Origin: Desulfamplus sp. | Lineage (GTDB): Bacteria; Desulfobacterota; Desulfobacteria; Desulfobacterales; Desulfobacteraceae | Assembly (NCBI GenBank): GCA_015232465.1 | Contig: JADFZO010000002.1 | Location: forward strand, 20,919 to 84,918 | DNA length: 64,000 nucleotides | Reading direction: 5' to 3' | Shown here: positions 11,110 through 20,857 of the stretch, piece after piece | How positions within the stretch are numbered: position 1 is the first letter of the stretch | How the letters are laid out: each line of letters starts with the position of its first letter | The notes under the pieces: generated by a model | Database searches by the model: none | The model's input: only the letters and a program-made list of their open reading frames with translations | What the model was told of the DNA's origin: nothing | Translations under genes and position numbers: made by a program

Positions 11110-12180
11110 CTATTTTCCTGACTCCACAATATCAATCATCAACTGCAACGCCCTTTTGGCATCTTTTTTATACTTTTCTGCTACTGTAATATGCTCTTTT
11201 GATGAGTTGTTAAGAATTGATGTTAATGTCTGACCAAGTTTTTCAAGTGTAATCTTGCTCATATTATGACAAATTGATCGTTTAAGAGGCACAACTTTTT
11301 TATCTTTAAATTCACTATCCATTCGCTCCACAAATCTTAATTCTGTTCCAACTGCCCACACGCTACCAGATTTACCATTTTTTATGGTTTTATATATCAT
11401 TGATGTAGAGCCTGAATAGTCAGAGCCATTTACAACATCTTCGCTACATTCAGGGTGAACAATTACATTAATCTTATCTTTAAACTCGCTGCTGCTATAT
11501 TGTTGGCGAAATGCCTTAATATCCTCGACCGTAAATACCTTGTGAACATGGCAAAAGCCGTCCCACACAAACATCTTGGCTCTTTTAACATTTGCATAAT
11601 CAAACGATAAATCTTGATTTATGGTAACTATCTCATCTTGATTTAATTTAAGCTGATTGGCTGTATTTATTCCTAAATTGTAATCAGGGGCAAAAAAGAC
11701 CGATTTATCTTGATCCAAAAAGTGCTTTACAATCTTTGCAGCATTTGAGCTTGTACAGACAGTTCCATTTTTAGATCCGCAAAAAGCCTTCATATCAGCG
11801 TAAGAGTTCATATAGACTATTGGAATGATCTCTTTGTCGCAAATATTTGATAGAGCTGAGTATATCTCTTTAGCTTGATTTGCATCAATCATCTCAGCCA
11901 TTGGGCAACCTGCTGTTCTATCTGGAATCAAGACCTTTTGATGAGGCTTTGCAAGCAGAGCTGCCCCTTCAGCCATAAACATAACACCGCAAAAGATTAT
12001 ATATTCAGACTCAGTTGCAGCACAGTCAACCGCAAGTTTGTATGAATCTCCAAGAAAATCTGCCATCTTTACAATCTCGTCCATCTCGTAGTGGTGAGCT
12101 GGAATAACAACTGATTTTCCAAGAGCCTCTCTTATTTGCATCACATTTTGAAATAGATTATCTGCCATTTTACTTTCCAA
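11110..12180 (-). CDS. nadA: Quinolinate synthase A
   Basis: HHYEMDEIVKMADFLGDSYKLA, GVMFMAEGAALLAKPHQKVLIPDRTAGCPMAEM, VHPECSEDVV: NadA motifs; likely start is the ATG at about 12168 (MADN). Confidence 0.95.
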   Translation of the reverse strand: MESKMADNLFQNVMQIREALGKSVVIPAHHYEMDEIVKMADFLGDSYKLAVDCAATESEYIIFCGVMFMAEGAALLAKPHQKVLIPDRTAGCPMAEMIDANQAKEIYSALSNICDKEIIPIVYMNSYADMKAFCGSKNGTVCTSSNAAKIVKHFLDQDKSVFFAPDYNLGINTANQLKLNQDEIVTINQDLSFDYANVKRAKMFVWDGFCHVHKVFTVEDIKAFRQQYSSSEFKDKINVIVHPECSEDVVNGSDYSGSTSMIYKTIKNGKSGSVWAVGTELRFVERMDSEFKDKKVVPLKRSICHNMSKITLEKLGQTLTSILNNSSKEHITVAEKYKKDAKRALQLMIDIVESGK

Positions 12181-12311
12181 TTTTTATCTTTTTTATATAT
12201 TTAAAGAGTTTGTCGCCAATCAAACCTTAGAAGAGTCATCAATAAATTTTTAGTGAAGAGTTTTTAACTTATATTAATTATAAAATCAACAATCCCATTT
12301 TTTAACCATCT

Positions 12312-15300
12312 CTATATCATGTTATCAATCTCTTGAGATATTTTATCTAAACGGGCAGCAGAGATTTTTATCGCTGTTTTTAGCTCTTGAGCAAACAGAG
12401 ATACCTTATACTCTTGAATCATAAAAAAGAGGTTATCAACTGCCTCAATCAGCTCTTTTGATAACTCAAACGATGATGAGCCATCTTCTGACAATTTTTT
12501 TTGCACATTTTGAAGTTTATCAACATACTTTGAAACCTCTGCCCAACGCTTTTGGTCCCTAAGCATATCCACAACTGCCCGCTCTGCCCTAATTTTTAAG
12601 GATAGGATATACCGTTTAAGCTCTTTTAATCTGTTGTATTGATACAGATCAAGAAAATTAGGTGGAACAAGCTCTTTAAGCTCTAACTCTAAATTTTCAA
12701 TAAGAGCGTACAAATTTGACCTATTCATATTTTTTAGCGCAATGTTTTGCAACGCTGCCATTGCTACTTGATACTCGTGACAAATCTCTATAACCTTTGA
12801 GATGAACTCCTGACCAGTTTGGTATAGCTTGGGTAAATTTTGGGCAGCATGAGCCTCAAAATCCTCTTTTGTTCTTATGTTGCACCAAAAAAGATGCCTT
12901 GTTATTGAGCGGTATAATGCCTGATTTAACCTATCAAACCCTCCAAAAAATTGGGAGTAAGATTTAAGCCTTGTTGCCCCTTTTATATCTTTTTTTAATG
13001 CCTCCATATCATTTGGGTAACATATTATAAATAGATTTCTTATCCCCTCTTTGTGAGCCTCCTCTGCTTCATCTGCTCTTCTAAACAGGCGAAGTGCAAC
13101 TTTTGGATTTTGATTTATGTTTAAACTATCCAAATTTTCAGCAACCAATGCCAAAAAAAGTTCAAACACGACCCTATTTATACCATCTTTAGACTCTAAC
13201 TTGATTGAGTGTGAAAGAGATTTTAGATTCAATCTATCTAAAAAATCCCATGATATTACATTATCTATCTCCCACCTACTTTTTGCACTCTTCAAACCAT
13301 CACTTGATTGAAAATCATAGCCAGACTCCTCAACGTATGGCTTAAGAGCATCTAAATCTCTTGAAGCTGCGATCTCTTTATCCTCATCATCTCTTAAGGA
13401 TATTCTCATTTTAAGGTGAGGCTCAATCCCCTCATCTGACCAGACAGATGCGGGGATATTGGCGTTAAACCTTTGTTTTACAAACCTGCTAAGTTCATAA
13501 AATAGGGGGCGACCTCTATTTTGAATCTCAGTTGCAATAATATCAGCCTTTTGAGATGCTGGAAGAAGTTTTATCCTGTGAGATTTTGGAAGATTTTTTA
13601 TAAGTGCCAATATCTTTTCACGAAAAAGACCTGGCACCAACCAATCTATTGAAGAGTTATCAAACTGACGCTCAATAAAACGAGCTGCAGTTATAGCTGG
13701 CAACTTTAGAGTTACACCGTCAGTTTCTGCACCCGGTTTAAAATCATACTCTAAATTAGCCCCCAAATCCCCTATTTTTATTGTGTCTGGAAATCCTGCT
13801 AAATGCTCCTCATCAACCGCTTTTTGGCGCAAATCCTCTAAACTCATTCGCAAAAACGAGTCATCTTTTTTATCTTTAATATATTTTGCAAATGTCTTGA
13901 TGTTGTAAAAATCACGCTCAAGGCGGCTCTGATAAAATAGATAGATATCCTCTTCTGTTACAAGAATATCGCGTTTACGCATCTTTTCTTCAACCTCTTG
14001 AAGCTCTTCAATCAGCTTTTGGTTGTGCATCATAAATCCAAATTTTCTATCAATTTCGCCTAAAACAAGAGCATGGCGGATAAATATCTCACCAGCCTCA
14101 ACAGGATTTATCTTTCCATAAGCAACTGATCTTTCAGACACAATTATAAGTCCAAATAGTGAAACCTGCTCTTTTGCAACAACCTCGCCCCTTTTTTTCT
14201 CCCAATGGGGCGATGACCAACTATATGTGCAAAGCCCTGATCCAAGCTCCTCAAGCCAATCAACATCAATAGTTGCTGCTACTCGAGCAAATAGTTGAGA
14301 TGTCTCAACATATTCAGCAGCAACAATCCAGTTTCCAGCCTTATTAAATATTGAAGAGCCGGGAAATATCATCGCTTTTTGACCCTTTGCAGCTTGATAG
14401 AGATTCTTCTCCTTTTTGTGAGCAATGCTACTTAGGTATCCACAGAGGATAGATTTATGAAGTGATGCGTAAAATTCTCCTCCAGAGGTATGCTCGCTCT
14501 TTTTATTGGCTATAACTCCATGCTCATTTAAAACCAGTATAATTTGGCGATAAATATCGCTCCACTCTCGCATCCGTCTAAATGAGAGGTAGTTATCCTT
14601 GCAAAACTTTCTTACACTGCTGCGACTCTTTAAATCGCTCTTGTCTCCATAACAGCTACTCCAAATATTTAACAAAGTTATAAAATCAGAGGCTGGGTCT
14701 TTAAAAGCTGCATGTTTTTGATCTGCCTGCTGCATTTTATCTTGGGGTCTCTGTCTTGGATCAGAGATTGAGAGTGCAGAGGCTATAATTGCAGCCTCTT
14801 GAAGGCAGCCTCTTGCGTGAGCCTCAATTAAAATTCGCGATAGCTTTGGATCAACAGGGATTTGAGCCATGATTTTGCCCTTTTGAGTTAGCTGATAACC
14901 CTTTGTTTTGCCCTTTTCTATTGCCCCAATCTCAATAAGTGTATCAAAGCCATCTTTAATTGATTTTGGAGATGGCATATCAATAAATGGAAATGATGAG
15001 ACATCGCCAAGATTTAAGGAGATCATTCTTAAAATAACCTCAGCAAGGTTGCTTCTTAAAATCTCTGGAGATGTAAACATTGCCCTTGAGTTGTAGTTTT
15101 GCTCATCATAGAGCCTGATACAGATTCCATTTTCAACACGTCCACACCGCCCTTTTCGTTGATCTGCACTGCTTCTTGATATTGGAGTTACTGGAAGAGC
15201 TGTTGTTCTGGTTCTTGGCGAGTAGTGAGGAACTCTTGCAAGACCTGTATCAACCACATACTTAATACCGGGAATGGTAAGCGAAGTTTCAGCCACATTG

Positions 15301-16271
15301 GTTGATACAATAATTTTTCTTCCCACCCCTCTATGAAATATCTTTGACTGCTCTAAAGCTGATAGCCTTGCATATAGAGGCAAAACAGTTACACCAACCC
15401 AATTTCTACCCCTTAATAGCTCAATTGTCTCTGTAATATCTTGCTCAGTTGGCATAAAGATTAAAATATCGCCCTGCCGCGACTCTCTGTTTATCATCTC
15501 AACTGCCTCAACAGCAGCCTCAACATAGCTCTGGTCATCTTGATCGTCTTGAGCCTGTTGATAGTGTTGATTGCCTTGAGCCTGTTGAGCTTGATAAAAA
15601 TCAAACTCACCTAAAATCGAATCTTTTTCTGTTTGATCAAATCTTTGTTGAGTCAGATAACGCACCTCAACAGGATACATTCTACCTGAAACCTCAATTA
15701 TTGGTGCGTTATTAAATGCCTTTGAGAACTTTTCTGTATCAATGGTGGCTGATGTGATTATAACTTTTAGATCATTTCTCTTTTTTATCAAGCCCCTTAA
15801 AATTCCAAGTGTAAAGTCTATGTTTAGGCTTCTTTCGTGTGCCTCATCAACAATTATGGTGTCATATTCATTTAAAAATGGATCACGCTGTGCTTCAGCA
15901 AGCAAAATGCCGTCAGTCATAACTTTGATTATTGTATCTGATGCTGATGTATCATCAAATCTTATCTTATACCCAACAAAATTTTCAAAATTTTGCCCAA
16001 GCTCTTCAGCTATCCTTGCAGCTACATTTATTGCAGCAATTCTTCGAGGCTGTGTGCACCCTATCTTTTTTTTAACTCCTCTGCCTGTTGCAATGCAAAA
16101 TTTTGGAATTTGAGTTGTCTTTCCAGAGCCAGTTTCGCCAGCAATAATAACAACTCGGTTTTTTTTAATAGCCTCAATTATCTCATCTTTTTTATCAGTA
16201 ATTGGAAGCTCTTTGATGTAGTTGATTGTTGGAATTTTTATCTGCTTGCGTGATCTGTTAATTTTATTCAT
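12312..16271 (-). CDS. hrpA: ATP-dependent RNA helicase HrpA (DEAH box)
   Basis: GETGSGKTTQIPKFC, DEAHERSLN, SATID, QRKGRCGR motifs; 1319 aa with the long HrpA C-terminal region. Confidence 0.95.
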   Translation of the reverse strand: MNKINRSRKQIKIPTINYIKELPITDKKDEIIEAIKKNRVVIIAGETGSGKTTQIPKFCIATGRGVKKKIGCTQPRRIAAINVAARIAEELGQNFENFVGYKIRFDDTSASDTIIKVMTDGILLAEAQRDPFLNEYDTIIVDEAHERSLNIDFTLGILRGLIKKRNDLKVIITSATIDTEKFSKAFNNAPIIEVSGRMYPVEVRYLTQQRFDQTEKDSILGEFDFYQAQQAQGNQHYQQAQDDQDDQSYVEAAVEAVEMINRESRQGDILIFMPTEQDITETIELLRGRNWVGVTVLPLYARLSALEQSKIFHRGVGRKIIVSTNVAETSLTIPGIKYVVDTGLARVPHYSPRTRTTALPVTPISRSSADQRKGRCGRVENGICIRLYDEQNYNSRAMFTSPEILRSNLAEVILRMISLNLGDVSSFPFIDMPSPKSIKDGFDTLIEIGAIEKGKTKGYQLTQKGKIMAQIPVDPKLSRILIEAHARGCLQEAAIIASALSISDPRQRPQDKMQQADQKHAAFKDPASDFITLLNIWSSCYGDKSDLKSRSSVRKFCKDNYLSFRRMREWSDIYRQIILVLNEHGVIANKKSEHTSGGEFYASLHKSILCGYLSSIAHKKEKNLYQAAKGQKAMIFPGSSIFNKAGNWIVAAEYVETSQLFARVAATIDVDWLEELGSGLCTYSWSSPHWEKKRGEVVAKEQVSLFGLIIVSERSVAYGKINPVEAGEIFIRHALVLGEIDRKFGFMMHNQKLIEELQEVEEKMRKRDILVTEEDIYLFYQSRLERDFYNIKTFAKYIKDKKDDSFLRMSLEDLRQKAVDEEHLAGFPDTIKIGDLGANLEYDFKPGAETDGVTLKLPAITAARFIERQFDNSSIDWLVPGLFREKILALIKNLPKSHRIKLLPASQKADIIATEIQNRGRPLFYELSRFVKQRFNANIPASVWSDEGIEPHLKMRISLRDDEDKEIAASRDLDALKPYVEESGYDFQSSDGLKSAKSRWEIDNVISWDFLDRLNLKSLSHSIKLESKDGINRVVFELFLALVAENLDSLNINQNPKVALRLFRRADEAEEAHKEGIRNLFIICYPNDMEALKKDIKGATRLKSYSQFFGGFDRLNQALYRSITRHLFWCNIRTKEDFEAHAAQNLPKLYQTGQEFISKVIEICHEYQVAMAALQNIALKNMNRSNLYALIENLELELKELVPPNFLDLYQYNRLKELKRYILSLKIRAERAVVDMLRDQKRWAEVSKYVDKLQNVQKKLSEDGSSSFELSKELIEAVDNLFFMIQEYKVSLFAQELKTAIKISAARLDKISQEIDNMI

Positions 16272-16358
16272 CTGGTTACTCTATTTTGTTAAAATTGGTT
16301 GACATGCGATTGATAATAAGAGAAAAATACAAAACTTTAAATAATGCGTCATAAAAAA

Positions 16359-16378
16359 TTTATGATATGCGTCATAAA
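16359..16378. promoter_or_regulatory. CRP/FNR-superfamily-like dyad upstream of the HdrD-like gene
   Basis: TTTATGA-TATGCG-TCATAAA (7-bp arms, 6-bp spacer); half-site ATGCGTCATAAA repeated at 16344-16355 and 16367-16378. Confidence 0.45.
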
Positions 16379-16471
16379 GCATTTTTAAACTGTAGCCTTA
16401 CATTGATTTTACATACTATGCCCAATATGTAAACGACTATGATTTTAATATAAATGGAGGAATTTTAAAGC

Positions 16472-17794
16472 ATGGGTGAAGCGGCAATTAAAATTGGAAG
16501 AAAGCACAAAAGCATTTTCAAAGACAAGGTGATGGACCTTCTGCCAAACGGCGGCAACCTAAACGCCTGTCTGACATGCGGAGCGTGTGCGTCTGGCTGT
16601 CCTGCTACTGGTCTTGAGGGTATGGACCCAAGAAAATTTTTGCGTATGGCAGCACTTGGAATGGACGAAGAGATATTAAATACCAATTGGGTCTGGATGT
16701 GCTCGATGTGCCAAAGGTGCATCTATGTCTGTCCAATGGAGATCAATATTCCTCAGTTGGTATTTCATGCAAGAAAATCTTGGCCCAGAGAGAAAAAGCC
16801 AAGAGGTATCGCTGGTTCTTGTGATCAGGCTCTTAAAAATGACACTTGCAGTGCTATGGGTGCAACAGAAGAGGATTTTGAGTTTGTTGTTAATGATGTT
16901 CTTGAGGAATACAGAGAAGGTCAGCCTGAGTTTGCCGAGATGACCGCAGATGTAAACAGGGAAGGTGCCCATTACGTTCTAAACCAAAACTCAAGAGAGC
17001 CTGTAACAGAACCTGATGAGATGGTGCCATTATGGAAAATTCTTCACCTTGCAGGTGCAGACTGGACATACAGCTCCAAAGGATTTGCAGCGGAAAACTA
17101 CTGCATGTTCATGGCAGAAGATGACAACTGGGAAAAAATTGTAAGAACAAAAGCAAAGGCAGTAGATGATCTTGGAGCCAAAGTCTGGCTAAATACCGAG
17201 TGAGGGCACGAACTATTTGCAGTCCTGGCAGGACTGAAAAAATTCAAAATTGAACACAAATTTGAGATTAAAAGTATAATTCAACTTTACGCCCAGTGGA
17301 TAAAAGAAGGAAAGCTCAAACCAAGTTCAGAGTGGAATAAAGAGAGAAAAATTAAATTCACAGTTCAAGACCCATGTCAGCTTGTAAGAAAGACCTTAGG
17401 TGATCCTGTTGCAGATGATCTTCGCTATATAGTTAAGGCTGTTGTTGGTGAAGAGAATTTTGTGGATATGACCCCCAATAAATCTAATAACTTCTGCTGC
17501 GGTGGCGGTGGTGGTTTCCTACAATCTGGTTTTACAGAGGCAAGAAGGGCTTATGGAGAGACAAAAGCAAATCAGATACTTGCAACAAAAGCAGAATACT
17601 GCATAACTCCTTGCCACAACTGTCATGCACAGGTGCATGATATGAGCGATGTTCATGGACATGCGTGGCAGACAGTTCATCTCTGGACGCTGTTGTGCCT
17701 CTCACTTGGTATTCTTGGTCCTAAAGAGAGAGCATATTTAGGCGATGATCTTATTGATGTTGATGTGTTCCACCCTGAGATGGCTGACGAGTAA
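16472..17794 (+). CDS. HdrD/DsrK-like (Fe-S)-binding oxidoreductase with predicted in-frame selenocysteine (UGA at 17201-17203)
   Basis: ORFs 16472..17203 and 17462..17794 are in the same frame and the 86 codons between are open. N-term has two 4Fe-4S motifs (CLTCGACASGCP, CSMCQRCIYVCP); after the UGA comes GHELFAVLAG...NFCCGGGGGF...CHNCH. UGA falls where CCG-domain proteins have Cys in 'NTECGH'; SECIS-like hairpin follows. Confidence 0.88.
17220..17236 (+). promoter_or_regulatory. Bacterial SECIS-like hairpin
   Basis: CAGTCC-TGGCA-GGACTG, 6-bp perfect stem, 5-nt loop with G at position 2, loop starts 23 nt after UGA. Confidence 0.75.
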
Positions 17795-17830
17795 TAAAAC
17801 TAATAAAAACAGATAATTTTCACGATTTAC

Positions 17831-17876
17831 AAAAAAGCCCGTTGCAGATATAATATCTCTGTAACGGGCTTTTTTA
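17831..17876 (+). terminator. Rho-independent terminator after the HdrD-like gene
   Basis: AAAAAAGCCCGTT-GCAGATATAATATCTCT-GTAACGGGCTTTTTT: GC-rich stem followed by T-run. Confidence 0.85.
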
Positions 17877-17924
17877 ATAAATAGAATTGTGGCGTAAGAT
17901 TTGGATTTTTGTAAGGAGAAGAGA

Positions 17925-20816
17925 ATGGAAAAGAGAAAAACCATACTCATTGTTGATGATCAAGCCTCGATCATAAAATCTTTGAAGAGGCTTTTACTGA
18001 CAGAAGATTACGCTATTTTATCTGCCCCGAACGGACCTGCTGCACTTGAACTTATTGCCAATAGAGGCGAACAAGATGATATTTTTCTAATCATCTCTGA
18101 TCAAAGAATGCCAAATATGACTGGACTTGAATTTTTAGAGCATAGTGTGGAGCTTTTGCCAAATGCAATAAGATTTATACTATCAGGCTACTCTGATAAT
18201 GAGATTGCCCTAAATGGCATTAAAAAAGGCACTGTGCACAGATATTTAACAAAACCGTGGAGAAACGATGAGCTTCTTTTGATAATCCATCAGGCTTATG
18301 AGTCTCCTGAAAAGGTAAGGCGACTTGCTGATTCTATTGTAAATGCAGATGATGGTGTGGCAAGCTCGTCAGAGCCAAACATAATGGAAAAAGAGATAAA
18401 AGAGTTTGACCAGAGAGCCAAAGATAGAGCTTTAGGAAAAATGGCTCTTCATCACGGTTTTATAAATCAAGAGCAGTTAAATGAGGCAATGGCTACAATG
18501 CAGATTGATCGTCAATCTGGACGAAATGTATCTCTTGAAAATATACTGCTTGAAAAGGCTTTTATCTCGTCAGACAATATTGGTAAATTGGTTGCAGCTA
18601 CACGTAGAAGGGTTGGTAAATCTTTTGGCTCTATTGCTATAAAAGATTATGGAGTAGCTCCTAAAGAGATTGAACGCTGTTTGGCGATTCAGTCAAAAGA
18701 GTTTGCTGATACCTCAACCTGCCGTCTTCTTGGTGATATTCTTGTCTTTGAAAAGCTACTGACAGAGGATCAAAAAGACTCTATCTTAATTGATATGACA
18801 TACTCAGAGAGAGAGATTTTTACATCTTCTAATGAGAAAAATAGTCAAGAGGGGGCTTTAGATCAAAACCAGAGTAATGGAAATGGTGATACACCAACAA
18901 ATGAAACAGATAAAAAAATATTGTTAAACAAAAAAAAGAGAAAATTTTTCAAGCAGCGTGCCCTTGATAAGATAATTTGTAAATCTGCAATAGAGATGAA
19001 CCTTGCAACTGAGCCAGAGGTCTTAAAGGCTTTAGAGGAGCAGCTTCTCCACTTTATGAAGATGGGTGAAATAAAAGCAATAAGAGATGTTTTTATTGAC
19101 CACTCCATAAACCTACAAACAGAAGAAGATAGCACTAAAGATAGTTCAACTACTCAAGATGTTAAGGCAAATATTATCACACTTGGGGATAAAAACTGCT
19201 TTGAAGTAGCGATAAATAGTGATGAGACTGAAGCAACAATAAAGATAGTAGCAGAGCTACCAGAGGGTATGAATGTTGATAAGTTAAAAGATTTGCTTGC
19301 TACAAACAGCATAACATACGGCATTGCTGATGATGTTGCAATTGAGCTTTTTTTAAGAGGTTGGTCTTCAAAAAGTAAGACAAATCAAGAGGGTTTTACC
19401 ATTGCAAAGGGAAAAGCTGCAAAAGAGGGTAGAAATGCTGGGGTTAAATATTTTTTTGAAGATCACAATGCTGATTTTGGAAAAGAGCTTGAATCAGGCA
19501 AATTTGATTACAGAGATAGAGGGGAGATGAGCACTGTTGAGGAAGGGGCAATTTTAGCTGAAAAAATTCCGCCCATTCCAGCACTCAACGGCATTAGTAT
19601 TTATGGCTTAGAGATTGTAGCCCCCTTGCCTGTTGATATTAATCTTGATTGCGGCAAAGGGGCAACGTTGTTAGAAGATGGATTAAAGGTTATTGCCTCT
19701 GCTAATGGGCGACCAGATATATCTCTTGGCGGAAAAATAAGCGTGCTTCCAGAGATTGTGGTTAAGGGAGATGTTGACTTTAAGACTGGCAATATCAAAT
19801 TTAACGGAAATGTTACTGTTCATGGCAATATATTGGCAGGTTTTAGCGTAGTTGCCAACAATCTTACTGTAAGCGATATTGAGGAGGCTGAGGTAAATAT
19901 TGCAAACACGCTTATTGTTAAAAATAGTATCAATGACTCAACTGTCAAAACTGGCGGAAATATAGCTGCTCAAATTATTAAAAATAGCTCAATTACTGCA
20001 CGAGGCGATGTTGTTGTCCAAAAGGAGATTATTGATTCAACAATTATAACCAGCGGCAAGGTTATTGTTCCAAGAGGACGCATTATTGCAACTACGATTC
20101 ATGCAGCAAAAGGGGTTGAGGCTATGAATATTGGCAGTGAGGTTGCCTCTCCATGCCATATTTTTCCGGGTGCAGATGAACACTCACTTGATACTATAAA
20201 TCGGTTTAATGATAAAATTAATATTCAAAAAGAGGGTCTTGCAAAACTTGAAGAGTTAAAAGCTCAATGTGAAGAGCAAAATTGGACCCAATTAAATAAT
20301 CTATCTGAAGCATCAAAGGTTCAAGAGCAGCTTACTGACGAGCATCAAGAGATTTTAAATAAGTTGGGTGTATATCAAAAAAGGGGGGTAAAACGTGAAT
20401 TAGAGGAGGCTCTATCTGAGCTTGATAAAAAGATAGTAGAGGTTGAAAAGTCAATAAACACTCTATTTGATGAAAATGAGACCATGCAGAGCAAGATAAA
20501 GCAGATTGAAGTTAAGATTGAAGGGATCAAAAAAAATATTCAGATGCTATTAAACGATAAAAGCAAATTTGAAAAGTGGTATAAAGATCAAAAAGAGCAG
20601 GCTCGTAAAGAGGGGATAGGTGTAGCGGCACAAGGGACAATCTTTGCAAGAACAGTTGTTGCAACACAAGAGTCTTCAATCACCCTTAAAAACCACATTA
20701 AAAACTCAAAAGTGCATCAGGTTCTAAACAACGAAAAGCCAAATAATCCATTCTATGAAATGAGAATAGACCCCGTAGCATCAAAGTCAAAGCAGCCCCA
20801 TGTTTATAGAAATTAA
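17925..20816 (+). CDS. Response regulator receiver + GspE-N-like middle region + DUF342/FapA domain
   Basis: REC (ILIVDDQASIIKSLKRLL...LIISDQRMPNMTG), repeated LGKMALHHGFINQEQL-type segments, beta-helix-like FapA region (IVAPLPVDINLDCGKG...NGRPDI), C-terminal coiled coil; start ATG at 17925 with AGGAG. Confidence 0.82.
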   Translation: MEKRKTILIVDDQASIIKSLKRLLLTEDYAILSAPNGPAALELIANRGEQDDIFLIISDQRMPNMTGLEFLEHSVELLPNAIRFILSGYSDNEIALNGIKKGTVHRYLTKPWRNDELLLIIHQAYESPEKVRRLADSIVNADDGVASSSEPNIMEKEIKEFDQRAKDRALGKMALHHGFINQEQLNEAMATMQIDRQSGRNVSLENILLEKAFISSDNIGKLVAATRRRVGKSFGSIAIKDYGVAPKEIERCLAIQSKEFADTSTCRLLGDILVFEKLLTEDQKDSILIDMTYSEREIFTSSNEKNSQEGALDQNQSNGNGDTPTNETDKKILLNKKKRKFFKQRALDKIICKSAIEMNLATEPEVLKALEEQLLHFMKMGEIKAIRDVFIDHSINLQTEEDSTKDSSTTQDVKANIITLGDKNCFEVAINSDETEATIKIVAELPEGMNVDKLKDLLATNSITYGIADDVAIELFLRGWSSKSKTNQEGFTIAKGKAAKEGRNAGVKYFFEDHNADFGKELESGKFDYRDRGEMSTVEEGAILAEKIPPIPALNGISIYGLEIVAPLPVDINLDCGKGATLLEDGLKVIASANGRPDISLGGKISVLPEIVVKGDVDFKTGNIKFNGNVTVHGNILAGFSVVANNLTVSDIEEAEVNIANTLIVKNSINDSTVKTGGNIAAQIIKNSSITARGDVVVQKEIIDSTIITSGKVIVPRGRIIATTIHAAKGVEAMNIGSEVASPCHIFPGADEHSLDTINRFNDKINIQKEGLAKLEELKAQCEEQNWTQLNNLSEASKVQEQLTDEHQEILNKLGVYQKRGVKRELEEALSELDKKIVEVEKSINTLFDENETMQSKIKQIEVKIEGIKKNIQMLLNDKSKFEKWYKDQKEQARKEGIGVAAQGTIFARTVVATQESSITLKNHIKNSKVHQVLNNEKPNNPFYEMRIDPVASKSKQPHVYRN

Positions 20817-20857
20817 AAAAAATAAGATAAGATAAAAACTCAGATATAGGAGGCAAA

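Noticed and set aside
16472-17203. HdrD-like gene as a pseudogene or two separate genes (16472..17203 and 17462..17794)
   Set aside because: The frame is fully open between the two, UGA replaces a conserved Cys codon, and a SECIS-like stem follows
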